This document shows positions 1 to 11,670 of a stretch of 64,000 bases of DNA, one piece after another. The notes under the pieces are model-generated. The model did no database searches. It saw only the letters and a list, made by a program, of their open reading frames with translations, and was not told where the DNA came from. The translations under genes and the position numbers were made by a program. How positions within the stretch are numbered: the first letter of the stretch is position 1; each line of letters begins with the position of its first letter. Source of the DNA: Perkinsus olseni (lineage: Eukaryota; Perkinsozoa; Perkinsida); contig JABANN010000058.1 of the NCBI GenBank assembly GCA_013115125.1, forward strand, positions 26,589 through 90,588, written 5' to 3'.

Positions 1-703
1 CGCCTACCATCTGTAGGGGTACCAGTGTGACGTTGGGAGCCACGCCAGCTATACCAACCGAGTTGTTCCCCTTAGCAGCCAGGATTTTGCATACGGGCGT
101 GCCATGATCGTAACCGTTGGTCAGAACTGAGGAGTTGGTGAAGAAGTTCCATCCACCTTCCAAGTAGCCGCCGCTCTTCTTTCTCAGTCTTCCCTTCAGC
201 GGAGCGAAGTCGAGGTCGGTCCAGTCGATACCGGAGTCCAGAACGGCCACTTTAACATTCCAAGTGACATGGGGAGAGGCGAGCCGCCAGACTTCGCCCA
301 TTTTCATCAACTTCAGATGCCTCTGGTCCCGGGCATAAGGATCGTTCACGTGCAGATGAGTGTCCAGCTGGCTAGTGACGGCGGCGTTGACATCTTCAGC
401 GCAGTCAGACTGCAATGACAGCTTGCTGCTGGCCGATGTAACGAAGCTGCAGAGAGCCTCGCTGTCGATGGTGTGAGGTGGAGTCTGAACCACCTGGGAG
501 TGGACATATTCAAGAGTGGTGATCTCAGCGGTGTCTAAGAAGGAGGCAACTTCCGGGTCGGGAGTGTGACCGGCCCTTGCCAGCATTCCAGGCAGCCGAC
601 GAACGTCAACATCTTGAACGAGGAGATGCGCATAGGGAAGGCAGAAAAACCGCGGTGGAACCTGAGAGGCTACGAGGATGGCCAGTGGATAGAAAACTCG
701 ATA
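1..703 (-). CDS. Subtilisin-like serine protease (S8), 5' part, runs off the left edge
   Basis: Read on the minus strand, one open frame runs from about 703 to the window edge. It holds a hydrophobic N-terminal stretch (FYPLAILVAS), a propeptide-like region, then the start of the peptidase domain. The catalytic Asp is seen in VAVLDSGID (near 230) and the catalytic His in DHGTPVCKILAAKGN (near 100). The Ser motif lies beyond the edge. A TGA lies upstream in frame at 704-706, so the initiator ATG must be in an upstream exon that I could not place. It is probably a secreted endopeptidase; the order hydrophobic segment, propeptide, Asp, His fits the family. The similarity to perkinsin-type proteases is from memory of the family, not a search. 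Confidence 0.88.
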
Positions 704-1189
704 TCAAGACTAATAAGGGCGACCAGCCTCGCAGAGCCTTCAGCGACCTATCAGGGATAACAAAAGCGATTGGCAGGATCGAGACGGGACGTTCAGCGAG
801 ACGGCAGAGTGACGCAGTCGCACGAGCCCGTGCCCCCGTCATGCTAAGATACAGTCCCCCCCGCTGGCAGAGACATCGGGTACTTGAAGGCATGGTTGAA
901 ATGAGTCAATAGTGCTCATGATGAGTGTCCAGTGTCTTTCGCTGTAGTCCTCGGTTGCGTTGAATTCAACAGGCTGTTGAGACGCCAGAACGATGCGAGG
1001 AATTGGGGATGATGATGGTGGTGCAGGACGTAACGCAACATGACGATGGGGCCACCACGCTGCTACATTAAGCACACATCTGCCAACTTATCATGCTCAC
1101 ATTATCATTCTCGTTGACAGACTCGCGGGGGTACCTACTCAGCATCACCTTTCGGATCCTCCCGTTCACATGCAGGTAACTCACCGAGG

Positions 1190-1470
1190 CCGTGCGGTGT
1201 CTCTTTTGCCATCGTGGATGAGATAGACCAGCGCTTCGCTCACTGTGCGGCTTCTCGTCGTCGGAGTCCAACGCTCGGGACACTTCCTCCAGCAGATGGT
1301 CGGCGTTGCTCTTCAACTTCATCCCGAAGCGAGAAACGCTATCCCATACCCAACCTGCTGAGAGCAGGCTGCGGATGGGGCGCTCTCGCAGTGCTCAACT
1401 CACCCGCGTTCTCCTTTGCCTCGTCGAACCATTCCTGCCATACCGCATGACCGTCCTACCGAGCGGAAGT
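1190..1470 (-). CDS. Possible exons of an unrecognised gene
   Basis: Two minus-strand stretches look coding by composition. One reads WQEWFDEAKENA (about 1404-1445) and ends at a GTGAGT donor. The other reads MKLKSNADHLLEEVSRALDS and continues to HPRWQKRHRTAS (about 1191-1322), also ending at a GTGAGT donor. I could not join the two with a consistent phase, and no domain is recognised. They could be the 5' exons of a short gene or the upstream part of the neighbouring protease gene. Confidence is low because no homology supports it. Confidence 0.25.
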
Positions 1471-2841
1471 TAGATTGCCAGCAACTTCACGATGCTGGTC
1501 CACGTTACCGAGCCTCGGCGCAGGCGCTTCGACGTATCCTCTCGGAGAGCTCCTACAGACTTGCTGCGCTGCAAAGACCTCTTCTCACCAGTTTTCTCTG
1601 GGAGCCTGCGGAATACTCGCAGATGAGTTTTTGCGAACCGATGGTCTACTCGCTAAGCGTATGTGCTGTCCGCCTTCGCCGTCTATGGGCCGTTTCCACT
1701 GTCATCCTTGAAGGAAGAGCCCCGGCCTCCCGCTCTCCGCGATGCATAGCTGATGCCACCGTCGTCTCCGACACCGATACGAGGCTGTAACTGCTTGACC
1801 ACTGAACCCTATCAAGGTGTGGCATTCATCCCACTCCAGTCGGGGTTCCTCGCGTTTCTTCCTAGGTGTACTTCGCCGAGAATGCCGGAGGCTGGCTTCG
1901 TGTGCTCGTGATTCGAAATCTGGTTGCGGCTGTAAGATAGGACTCAGCCGTCAGTCCGACCTCGGATAGTCTCGCGGGGAGCCTTCAGGCCTCCTTTTCC
2001 AGCCGCCGTTACATCGTAAGGGAAGTCCTAATGAAGGATGCCAGATAGCTGTCGGCTCGCAATCGGTAGCTTGTCTGACATTGCAGTGTAGAGAGGCGCG
2101 AGCATCGACCTCGGCCGCTGTCGGGCTGCTCTCGTAAAACGCATGCTGAGAGCAAACGCTACTATCATCGTTGACCTTTGTCAAGCTGCTATCCTTACTG
2201 GGCACTCTGACTCTAATCGGTGACGATACCTCTGTAGTTTGTCATGCAGTTCAGAAGGGGGCATTTAGTGTAAACAATCTGGTGCATAGCGGACTAGGAA
2301 GATCCCTACCCAAAATACGAAGGAGTAACCGGAAACGAGATATTCCGTGAGGAAGTCCACGAATGGCCACGCGTCGGGTCGATAATTTGATGGCAGGCAA
2401 GCCACGATGGGTGCCACGCGTCTCAAGGGTTGCTTGCTAACACCGCTGAAACGGTCGAACTTCGACCGTCGATATGAGAGGATGAGAAGAAACGACGTTA
2501 ATAATGACTGATTCTGATGACAACGATGGCGGGAACATCACAATTACGGGGGACTTCATCGAAGACGTTAAGCCGTCCCAACGGAGTTGAGTTGGTCGAG
2601 ATGTAGCGAATTACCACCGCCCGGTCGCGGCAAAGACCGTTTGAAAGTAGAAGACCGTCGGCTACGGTAGACCCTAGTTGGAGCGTCACGAGAGCTTATC
2701 CGCGAGATATGACCCGTACGGTGTCGAGCACATTCACACGATGGTTCCCACGGCCGAGAGGGTCCACTGGGGCACTATCATCATTGACAAACTCTTCGTC
2801 TTTGAGTGCTAAAAACTGGGACTCTCTCGATAAGACATGGT
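1471..2841. other. Stretch without a recognisable gene
   Basis: About 1.4 kb with only short, compositionally poor reading frames on both strands. No RNA gene, repeat or regulatory element stood out. It separates the unrecognised exons from the stop codon of the ILVBL-like gene. Confidence 0.5.
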
Positions 2842-5575
2842 CTACAAAGAAAGGCTGCCTTCCCTAAAATCACTGCTCGAAAGCATCGCGTTGATGAGAA
2901 CTGGGCCGCGGCACTGCAGGGCGGCCTGCGAGTATGAAAACTGGATGGCTAGTGGAGAGCACGTTAGCTTACCGTTCGCGCCATGCTGAGGATATCCTCA
3001 ACCTCGGAGTCCCTCTCGAGGAGGAAGCTTACGTTGCCGCCAAAACCCTCGGCAGCGGTATGATAATTAACGTGAGCGCCTGAGAGATTCCCATGGCCGG
3101 AAATGGTTGGTGGAAGACCTCACCCAGTACGGCCGCCACAGGATCCTTCAGAAGCCGTACTTGATCTCGGTACCTAGCCCGGGTCATAGCCACAGCAGCG
3201 GCTGAACGGTCCGGTACATCTGGTTCCACTTTCCATCATTCCCAACGATCGCCACGCACGGTATTCTGTGCCGCTTCATGGTCTCGAACTCGGCCAGAGA
3301 CCATCCGACGCTGCCGTCGCCCCACAGGATCCACACGGGCTCTGGCGTCGATTCACCTGAATGGACCAACCCTCATCATACAGACTAGAAAAATTTAGTC
3401 TTCCACTGGGGGGGGGCAGATCATGCGCATTTTTATGTTAAATACCTCACTAGCGGGATACGTCGAGGCCTCCAAGAGTTGCCCATTGCGTATGAGACGA
3501 GGCTGCTCACCTGCCAGGACCCCAGCTGCTACTGCGAAGCCTCCACCAACGCCCAGAGTCCCGAACACTCCAGGGTCAAGCCAGCCCAAGGCTCGCACTG
3601 GCCGGACGCAGTATCTGCGACGGTGAGATGAGCGGACCGGTTGCCGGCGGTGCCCGGAATGAAGAGCAGAGGGCGGAGAAGCTTACGAAGCCGTGCCCAC
3701 AAAGTCCCCTCCGTCTGCAACGATGGTGGCCTCTGAGCCACACCGCTGCAACAACTTGTCCAGAGCCTTCAGCAGCCTAACGGGGTTCACCCGATCCTCC
3801 TGTCCCGACTGCTGGACGCCTGAGCCGAAGGGATGGAAGCACTGGGTTACGGCTCAGCCCACCCGATGCGGCTATCTCCTTCTCCCGTTGTGCTTCGCGT
3901 TCTCGGCAAGTCGCTGTCCATTCGGGCCACGCTGGTTTGCGGCTCTTTCGTGTCACCACCATTGCCAGGTCCCGCAGGAACCGACTCGGGCAAGCATGTA
4001 AGTATCTAGCATTGAGTGGATTGTCGCTGGAGGCCTAACACGGTCCTTCACACTGATTGGCGGCTCTCATGTCGCTGTTCTTCTTCAGAAGGTCCTTGTT
4101 GCTGTTGCAGATGATAAGAGTGGCATTAACGTTGACACTCCGTCCGTAGTTGAGGCGGAAGTCCAGCGGGGTTCCTGAAATCCAAGCGCAGGAGTGCCGG
4201 GGGCAATAAGACAAAACGACTACTACCGGCGATGACCACCAAGTCCGCTTCCTTCAACGCCGCGCCACGCATGTGCATCATCTGTGGGCTGTTGCTACTC
4301 GTTCCGAAGAGGCCCCGGCACATACCCGACACCCACACTGGCACCTGACCGATCGAGTTCGAGGGCTGGTCTGAAAGGATACTGTAAAGAGGAGGACCTG
4401 TAGGAGGATGAGGGCCTCTCGTAGTTGCCCGATATGGGCTACGTCCTGGGCCGCCTGTGAGCCGACCACGATGACCTGAGCTACGGTGACGGAGAGATGA
4501 TGCAGCTTCCGTAGCGTACTGGTCGCTTAGCCTTGTACAGCAGCTTGGCCACCCTTGCCACCACACTAGGGGACGCTAGCGGTCGCGCGAGTTGGACCAT
4601 CTTGTGAGAGCTAGGCCTCGGGATGACAGCCGCTGGTGAGCCTTCAAAGTACTGCCCGAAAATGGAGTCCACGTACTTGTTGAGGTACCAGCGCTGTAGG
4701 TAGGCTGACAGACCTCGCTGCGATGGACCGCCAGAGGCAATCACTGAGGGAGAGGGAGCGTGCAATGGGAGCAGGCCGATAGTCGCAGGCCTACTCGTCT
4801 CGGCCATCGACCTCGGCCATAGAACGTCCAGTGGGAACTCAAGAAAGACTGGCCCGGGCGCAGGATTGTAACTGAGGGGCAACTGTATAGTGGCCAATGG
4901 TGGGCTCAAGATTCCCACCTCGCGGCAACCTTTGCTGCACCTAAAACCGCTGGTATTATATCTTTCACACATTTCAACGTCGTTTGGCTCTTCACAGCGG
5001 ACTTGACCTGAGTGAGGGTGCAAATCTTGACGCCTGCATCACGTTGGCAATGCCAGATTTTCCTCGAAGACACCAGCCTGTTACCAGAGCCTGCTGATCG
5101 ATATCTTGAAGACTACCCCTTCCCTTCAGTATCATAGAAGTGGCACCGGCCAGGACTATCTGTCACTCAGGAGACTGCCGAGAGCACAGCTGCTGGAAGC
5201 ATCACTTACTATCGGGACTTCAGCCATCCTAGCATTCACAATAGCAGTCATAGCGTTGGTGAGACCAGGTCCGGCCGTGACCGCACAGACACCCCGGGAA
5301 GAGAGGGATATGACGGCCATCAAGATGAGTGTTAGCGCCACCTACAATGTTGCCGGTGAGCCTAGCGTAAGCATCTGCGGCGAAGACGGCGGCCTTCTCG
5401 TCACGGGTCTGGAACGGGTAGGAGTACCAACAAACGGCCACTTCGTGCTCACATCGACGACTTTGATACCGACGGCGTTGCAGCCGACCAGTATCGGTGA
5501 GATATGACCACCAGTGAGGGTGAAGATATGGCCGACCCCCAGGGCACGGATAGCCAGGGCCACCAGGACTCCTAA
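2842..5575 (-). CDS. ILVBL: ILVBL-like thiamine-diphosphate enzyme (acetolactate synthase-like / 2-hydroxyacyl-CoA lyase-like)
   Basis: Exons on the minus strand join into a full TPP-enzyme chain. The N-terminal PYR domain has [17 protein letters not shown], then [19 protein letters not shown] and [14 protein letters not shown], including the expected glutamate after TRD. Next come [15 protein letters not shown] and the central domain GMCRGLFG with [13 protein letters not shown] and [11 protein letters not shown]. The C-terminal PP domain has [17 protein letters not shown] and the Mg/ThDP motif [15 protein letters not shown] to [10 protein letters not shown]. It ends [16 protein letters not shown] with TAG at 2842-2844. 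Introns are 44-50 nt where measured. One junction near 5291-5345 lacks an AG acceptor. The family cleaves or condenses 2-oxo or 2-hydroxyacyl substrates; the true substrate cannot be told. The first exon upstream of about 5575 is unresolved. Confidence 0.88.
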
Positions 5576-5907
5576 GGACGACGACGCAACTGAGCGATCG
5601 CCGCTGACAGACTCCCCCTACCGCCATGCCGATGCTGGTCAGGGATGTCGGTCACAGAGCCCCACTCAGGAGGGCTGGCCGCTACGTGGCTTGCAACGGT
5701 AGCTAGGCGGGAGGACATAACCGAAGGTCTACTGTTCTCCAAACTCGGACCGCGGTAACCCCACCACGATCGGGGATGCTCGTCGGCACCCATTAGCTAT
5801 GACACGACTCAAACGCAAGCGCGTGGAGGGGTTCAAGCCGAAGAATGGTATTGTGGAGTCAAGCGGTAAAAATGTGTCTATGGACGGTACCCAGAGGGGA
5901 GAGGCTA

Positions 5908-7351
5908 TCAGCAGCTCACTCTAACCCTTCGGCCGCTGCTGCCCTCTTGTCCTTCCGCGTGAGAGAACCTGACAGCCGACTCTAACGCACTGTGACGTAT
6001 CGTGATGGAAGACTCACCTGATTCGAGATCAGTGAGCTTAGATGACACTCTGCTGCTGCTCTCCTTCATCTCCACGCTTGAAGTCTCTGAGAGGAGCATG
6101 CTACATCGGGAGCCGATGTCCGGTCAAGGAGGCAGTTGACATCGCTCGAAGACCAGGGATGGTCCACATTGTGGACTCCACAACCCGGCCAACCTCCCGC
6201 TGACCGTGTGCGAGTCCTGTTAGCCTACCTGGAACTTCACCACTGTCCGTATGTTGTAGACCCCGCTGGGTGACAGCATACTCCGGGTCATCCTCCCGCA
6301 CAGCCATCTCAACAGTCGTTTCTGGGTTTCTCCTGCTCCGACTGAAGATGCACCTGCGAGGGGCTGCCGACGTCAGAGCCGCACAGGGAAGACCTACTTG
6401 AGGAAGGAGAGGTCGTAGGGGAGGTAACCCCAGCACCACATTATCACCACGATCTGTGTCACGCCCAGTGTCTGAAGGGAGCCATTGCTATGGCGACAGA
6501 GGGAGGCCGGTGCCACTGCGAACTTACGTAGCCCACGACGCTCGGAAGGAAGATAACGTGGTCGTTGACATAGAAGCCAAACATGCTCCACAGCATGTTA
6601 CCTGGCCAATTGCAAGATCATCCAACACGAGTTACGAATGGGACGGTACGCTACCTAGGACCATGTTGAGGGATATGGGCAAGGGGATGCTGTCAGCGTT
6701 ACGGCTGTCCAGAACAGCACCCAGACGGGCTAGTGGAGAGGCACTGAGGATGATACCCTGCAGGCACATGGCGAAGCCTGAAGGGACCGTCGATTGACGA
6801 GACGGACTCGGTACCATCGAGCGTACCAACGACCCTAGTGGGTATGATAGATAATATGGTTAGAGTGAGGCATGCAAGACAGGTGGCTAAGAGGGCAGAG
6901 TACAGCGGGGGCGGCACTGGTGACGACACTGCTGCCCCGTCCAAGTCAGGGAGGGATTTCATAGACGACCGCCTGTCGGCACTGCGACCGGACCTGACCA
7001 TCGTATGAACATTCTACTGCCCAAAGCCATTGAAAAACCTACTTCTCCCCAGCCTCCTCAGCATCACCGGCAGTCGATGCCGCCGCGCCGGATATCCATC
7101 GTGCCGCTGCCATCCACAACGCTTGGGTTGTCAGACCGAAAAGATTGGTGGCCCATATCGGAGGGGAGTTTACCGAGACGCCATAGGAGATGGATATTAG
7201 ACAGAGGAAGGCCTGAGACGGAGGACCCTATCCTTGCAGCTACCATCCCGAAACCAGCTACAGTACCTGGCTGAGCAGGAAGGGCATAGGCAAGTTGGAC
7301 GCGTCTCGAGCCTTGAACGCTTGAACCACGCTACTGATAGGGGTGATGTAC
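5908..7351 (-). CDS. SWEET-family sugar transporter (MtN3/saliva repeats)
   Basis: Spliced minus-strand exons give the two diagnostic MtN3 repeats. The first is YITPISSVVQAFKARDASNL then PMPFLLSQ joined to AFLCLISISYGVSVNSPPIW and NLFGLTTQALWM (7351-7095). The second is LYSALLATCLACLTLTILSI, later LSASPLARLGAVLDSRNADS with IPLPISLNMV, and NMLWSMFGFYVNDHVIFLPS (about 6950-6530). Each has the SPL...L...IPxP and N..LW..YG layout of the family. A serine-rich hydrophilic tail (SETSSVEMKESSSRVSS) ends at 5908. SWEETs are bidirectional sugar uniporters with seven TM helices. The first TM helix is probably upstream (hydrophobic SVSAVMFLATLITADWALF near 7770-7830) but its junction is not resolved. Confidence 0.83.
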
Positions 7352-8416
7352 CTGATAGAGGTTCCACGAAGAGCCCCCCTCCAATATTCACCAATTTTAC
7401 CGCAAAATTTGGTACTACGCCTCGGGAGGGACTCGCATACTGTTATGCCCTGTTAAACAACCAATATAGTCATTCATACGGCTCTGGAACCCAGAGTCTG
7501 GACACTCTCGCGGAGAATCGATCAATACGGACGAGACAATTGATGTCGACTATCAGACTGATAGTCCAGTCTGCAGTTTTTTCTATAGTCCCGGCGTTAC
7601 TAAATCCTGGTAGTATTACCCGACAAAGGAGATAAGGGGGCAGAGGACAGACAGAACGGCTAGCAACCTTGCCCGGGCGTGGAATACCAGCAGGACCTGC
7701 ACAGGGACGCTCGAGGCAAGTGACGAGAAGTTCCTATAGGAGCACCTCTGTAAAAATGAACAACGCCCAGTCAGCGGTGATGAGGGTGGCCAGGAACATC
7801 ACAGCAGATACTGAGGGCCGCCGAAGGACCCAGCTGAGTCTTGTCCGACTTGGGACAAACGAAGACAACATCGTGAAAAATCGAACCTGCGACACGGAGT
7901 TGATACCGGTCAGTGCCTCTACTGGTCTCAAGGCTGGTACGAGAAACTCAACACTAAGTTTGTAGAACACCGGAAGGGATAGTTAGTGTAGTAGTAAGTC
8001 ATGATCATTTGGCCTTCTTAAGTGCGTGATAGTGGGCTTCGCTAGAACTCAGCAAAAGCCGCGACCTCTTGAGTCGTCGGTCAATGAGAGTCGACTGAGT
8101 TCGCATCTGAAGGACGGCAACCTCTTGAACGGTATAACTATGAGATTCTCAGTGCAGAGCTAGCAACGCCTGTTGCTATGTAAGCGGCCGAGCAGTTGCC
8201 ACCAATAAGATTACGATCCCTCGCCCGAGACCGGATCGGTGGTGCACTCAGACTCTGAGTCTCAGAGCATAATACGCGCTGTGCCTTCGCAAGGAAGGCG
8301 TTTGAAGTAGCGGCATGACCAACCAGCCATTTCGCTGGGGACCGGCAGTAGTCCATTTCGACGATCCCATCTTGTAACACTAAGTGGAGTCCTTCGCACG
8401 GGAAAAGTCCGCCCGA
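7352..8416. other. Mostly non-coding stretch, possibly the SWEET 5' exon and intron
   Basis: The only coding-like segment is a hydrophobic minus-strand frame around 7734-7970 that may supply TM1 and the start of the SWEET gene. The rest (7352-7700, 7980-8416) shows no gene, RNA or repeat that I can support. Confidence 0.4.
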
Positions 8417-9033
8417 TCATTTGCGACACTCGCAAGAATCCAACCCACGGAGAGCCTCCTTTACCACGTGAAGTTGCCGCTCCCTAGCTGCCTTATTGGC
8501 ATCCCTCTGTACGAATCGCAAATGGCCGTGGCTCGGCCGGCCGTGTCGCTTGAACCACTCCTTCAGAGTATCTACCGCACCACCACCGCATACCCTACGA
8601 TAGACACCAGCTCGTAGACGGGTCTGCCCACCCATGGGAAGGAAGCCCTCCTCTCCAAGAACTAGTGATGGATCCTCGTAGTAGTCCGAGTTGGGCAGCT
8701 CCCGCCTCCTATGCGAGTCTGTTAGGCATCTACTCAAAGGCCGGAGGACCTGCATAGCACTTCACGTATACGAGGTAGGGATGCTCCTCACGAAAGGCGA
8801 GATTGAGCTCCGTTCCGCTCCGTCGGACTGAGCGGTGAACCAAGCACTAAGAGTACCCGGAGGGTTGGGGACCCAAACTGAAGCAGGCCACGGTGAGTTG
8901 AATAATAAGAACGCGCAGGTGGTTTCTCATTCAACGACCAATTACTACCGTATGGCACGTATCTATCCACGGTCGGAGTCGATACAGATTTGGCTGGGCC
9001 CGTGGGAAGGTGGAATAATCGCAGCTCAGGCAT
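8417..9033 (-). CDS. Unrecognised small protein with very short introns; weak L51/S25/CI-B8-like look
   Basis: A start context CACCATG at 9031-9033 opens MPELRLFHLPTGPAKS. Consistent joining then requires introns of about 28-29 nt: VWVPNPP to VRRSGTELNLAFREEHPYLV, and GPPAFE to RELPNSDYYEDPSLVLGEEG. The 3' exon ends KEALRGLDSCECRK with the stop at 8417-8419. The segment LNLAFREEHPYLVYVK faintly resembles the thioredoxin-like L51/S25/CI-B8 fold (mitoribosome or complex I subunits), but this is a guess from motif shape. Introns this short differ from the 44-62 nt seen in neighbours, so the model could be wrong at these joins. Confidence 0.45.
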
Positions 9034-9129
9034 GGTGAATGGGATTTTGAAGGGGGCTGACGACAGATCCTCGGCCGTTTAGACTGCGTTACGGACTCAG
9101 CACAGAGGTGAAGGTGAGAAACTAAACAT

Positions 9130-10177
9130 TCACTCGGTGAGGGGTATCTTAGGCTGGACACGCCTGAGCTCCCCTTGGTTGATGTTATCAACCGCAGTCC
9201 TGTGCTGATTGGGTGGGAATCCCACCAAAGCTGTCTGGAGGATCTGCAGCACATCTCCGTGCGTGACCAGCACAAGGGTCTTGCAACCACTCTGAGACAC
9301 GAAATAAGGATGCAAAACAACGTTTCGTCAGAAGTGATGGAGACGCACACGCTGCAGCCATCTAGGAGGAACTGGCGCGCCAAGTACAGCAAGGCAACAG
9401 AACGAAGAGAATGCTGAAGGGGAAGCCAGTGACAAGTCTCACTGAAGGGCGCCGATTAACAAATCCTTCCGAGACACTGTCAAAGAGTTAACGAACAAGC
9501 GAGGGATGGCCGCTAGCGTAACCGGTACGGCGTGCAACCCTAGCACCGAGAGATTGCTCTCACAGTAATCACTAGCCCGTCCTCCGAGCCCAAGACGGAA
9601 ATAATCACCACGTCAAGTTCCGTGTAGCAAACCGAGGAACTACGACCAAGTGATCTCGTTCCCGTGTAATACCTTCATCTGGTCCTTCACCACAGCCACG
9701 CTCCTAGCCGCCACGCTGTCGGCTGATTCTGCCCCATAGTCCTCGAGGCTCTCGTTCTGAGCATCCCTCTCCCACACTTTCGCATAGGACCCGTCAGAGG
9801 TCATGTCGATCGACCCAAAGTATCTTTCTCGCAGCCGAGTGTCGAATTGGATCCGATCCACAGGGAACCCCACTTCTGAAGCAAACAACTCCGCCGTTTG
9901 TCTGGTCCGTAGGAAATCCGATGACACTATTTCCATCTGAAAAACAGATTATGCAGGATAGTGGTCGATCGGACGCCCATACGTTCGGAGTAGCGTCCCC
10001 GTACTCGCGGAGAAAGCCTCTAGCGGAGGCCATCACTTGCTCCCGGCCAGCATCAGTAAGGCCATAGGAGCTGCAGCCCACTTCGGGATTGCTGACGATC
10101 AAGTTGGCTACATTGGCTTCTGATTGGCCGTGGCGGATGAGGAATATCGAGGATGTTGGTGAGGTTGTCTTGGGCAT
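9130..10177 (-). CDS. Histidine phosphatase superfamily protein (phosphoglycerate mutase-like)
   Basis: The ATG at 10177 opens MPKTTSPTSSIFLIRHGQSE, giving the catalytic RHG motif within the first 20 residues. Exon 1 ends at TPN, a 46-nt GTATGG..TTTTCAG intron follows, and exon 2 resumes MEIVSSDFLRTRQTAELFAS with the conserved S-S-x-x-x-R-T-x-x-T core and LRERYFG. The last exon carries the second catalytic His in KTLVLVTHGDVLQILQ and ends PKIPLTE at 9130-9132. The join between exon 2 and the last exon (about 9330-9690) is not resolved, so a small exon may be missing. The family covers phosphomonoesterases and mutases; the substrate is unknown. Confidence 0.85.
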
Positions 10178-10360
10178 TGAAAACACTATCTGAGTGGGTC
10201 TCCATAAATTGTGAGTGATGGCCGCTGTTACGGTCACGAAAGTGCGCCGTGCGCATGAATGAGAACGAACGCCTTCGGCCACGATGGTCCATCAAGAATG
10301 ATGGGAGTAGGGATCGAGCTACTGAAGGGCTAATAGTCTAAGCCTCAGTCTATCCACACC

Positions 10361-10441
10361 AGCAGCTTCCAGCTGTTACGAAGAGACGGATCTCGTTCCG
10401 AGCCACAGAGGAAGGTCCCCGGTTCGATCCCGGCACCCTGC
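10361..10441 (+). tRNA. Degenerate tRNA-like remnant (T-arm preserved)
   Basis: The stretch AGGTC-CCCGG-TTCGATC-CCGGC near 10412-10433 has a correct T-loop and four of five T-stem pairs, followed by ACCCTGCA as a 3' acceptor half. No matching 5' acceptor, D-arm or clean anticodon stem is found upstream. I read it as a decayed tRNA or tRNA-derived fragment, not a working gene. Confidence 0.3.
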
Positions 10442-10502
10442 ATTTTTCTTTGCAGTGCATCCGGACATAAAACCATTACCACATGATCCAACCCCATGCC
10501 CA

Positions 10503-10706
10503 ATGACATCACCAGCTAGCCCCCTCCCATCCGAGTCCCTCACCTGGGAGGAGCGCATCAATACCGCTGTCTATAAGTTCGACCGTAAACTGCATCATGT
10601 GGTCAAGGAAGGGCTCAGTGGAGAGAACACTTTCTACGCCATTGGGGGAGCAGGGCTGACCTTACTGGCTGCTACGGCTATTGGTGCCTTTACCTTCAGA
10701 AGGTGA
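10503..10706 (+). CDS. Small single-TM protein, unrecognised
   Basis: An open frame of 67 codons starts at ATG 10503 (an in-frame ATG at 10455 would add 16 residues). The N-terminal half is polar with SLTWEERINTAVYKFDRKLH. The C-terminal half has one hydrophobic helix, GGAGLTLLAATAIGAF, followed by FRR at the very end, as in tail-anchored or small mitochondrial membrane proteins. No family is recognised. Its low-complexity-free sequence and clean stop suggest a real gene, but no homology was checked. Confidence 0.45.
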   Translation: MTSPASPLPSESLTWEERINTAVYKFDRKLHHVVKEGLSGENTFYAIGGAGLTLLAATAIGAFTFRR

Positions 10707-10826
10707 GACAGATGTAGGGGTTAAGCCCTGCGGGTCCTACTAGTGTTCCTTTCCGGTGGAACTCTCTCCATCGTACCTGCCATTAAATTATGAAATGAAA
10801 ATTTGTCAGTGAAATTCAGGCCCTAC

Positions 10827-11125
10827 AGAATCTTCAGGATAATGACGATGCTTCTGACTCTGTTAGGAAAGCGAAGGAATTTGCATGGATGAATCCCGCG
10901 GTGTTCGCTCGGCAAGAGGCTCCTTCCCAAGCGTAAGTGGACGGTTGTTGGTTGAGAGGCGACGCCCCAGGAAGATAGTGGCTCGTCAGGTCCGATTTTC
11001 ACAAGCCTCAGCACTTCATACCATTGGCATCTGCAGTCCTCACCCCTCGCGAGACGGTTAAGCTTTTCGTTCTGCCCTTCATCGTTGTCAGCGGGGGCAT
11101 CGGGGTCGGATGGAAGGTACTACAC
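10827..11125 (+). CDS. Possible small membrane protein in two exons
   Basis: Two coding-like pieces occur on the plus strand: NDDASDSVRKAKEFAWMNPA (about 10840-10900), and HFIPLASAVLTPRETVKLFV continuing LPFIVVSGGIGVGWK to a GTACTA donor (about 11008-11117). The second contains one TM-like helix. I could not fix the phase between them or the end of the gene. It may be a small mitochondrial or ER membrane protein. The following 11126-11670 holds no feature that I can support. Confidence 0.3.
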
Positions 11126-11670
11126 TTACAGGGGGCGGTTCTGTTCCAAGTCGGGGGAACTCGTCGTGAATTGCGATGGCTGCACGGGAACCGCGAAGGG
11201 CTCCTCTAACGCTTTTGTGCTGACGGAGGGTTTTGCATCATGGCACGATTGTTTTGCCCATTATCACCGATACCAATAAGCGTGCTTGGTCGTACTCATC
11301 ATAAAATGTCAGTGGGGAGGATTAGGATGTGTCACTCGCGAGAGCACAGAAGTTTCATGCTGATGATCCAGTACGGGTTCTCCTCACTCCGCGCGTACGG
11401 AGTTTTTGAAAATCTCTTGCGCTCGTGGAGCCCCATGCTCGGCCAGGTAACTCAAGCATGTACAGGCATGCAGCATCCATCGGATCTGGTTGCTACGCTC
11501 AAGTGGGTGCAGGGCGCCGGACCGGTGCCCGAATGGCGCAGAGGACGACAGGCTCCACCGTTGGAGTGAAATATTGGTTTTATGAGTGTTTCTTGCCTAG
11601 ACCAGTTGGATGGGTTATCCTAATGCCGGCGGATGGACGCGTTGCGGCTTTTCAGTGTTTTCTATCCGCT

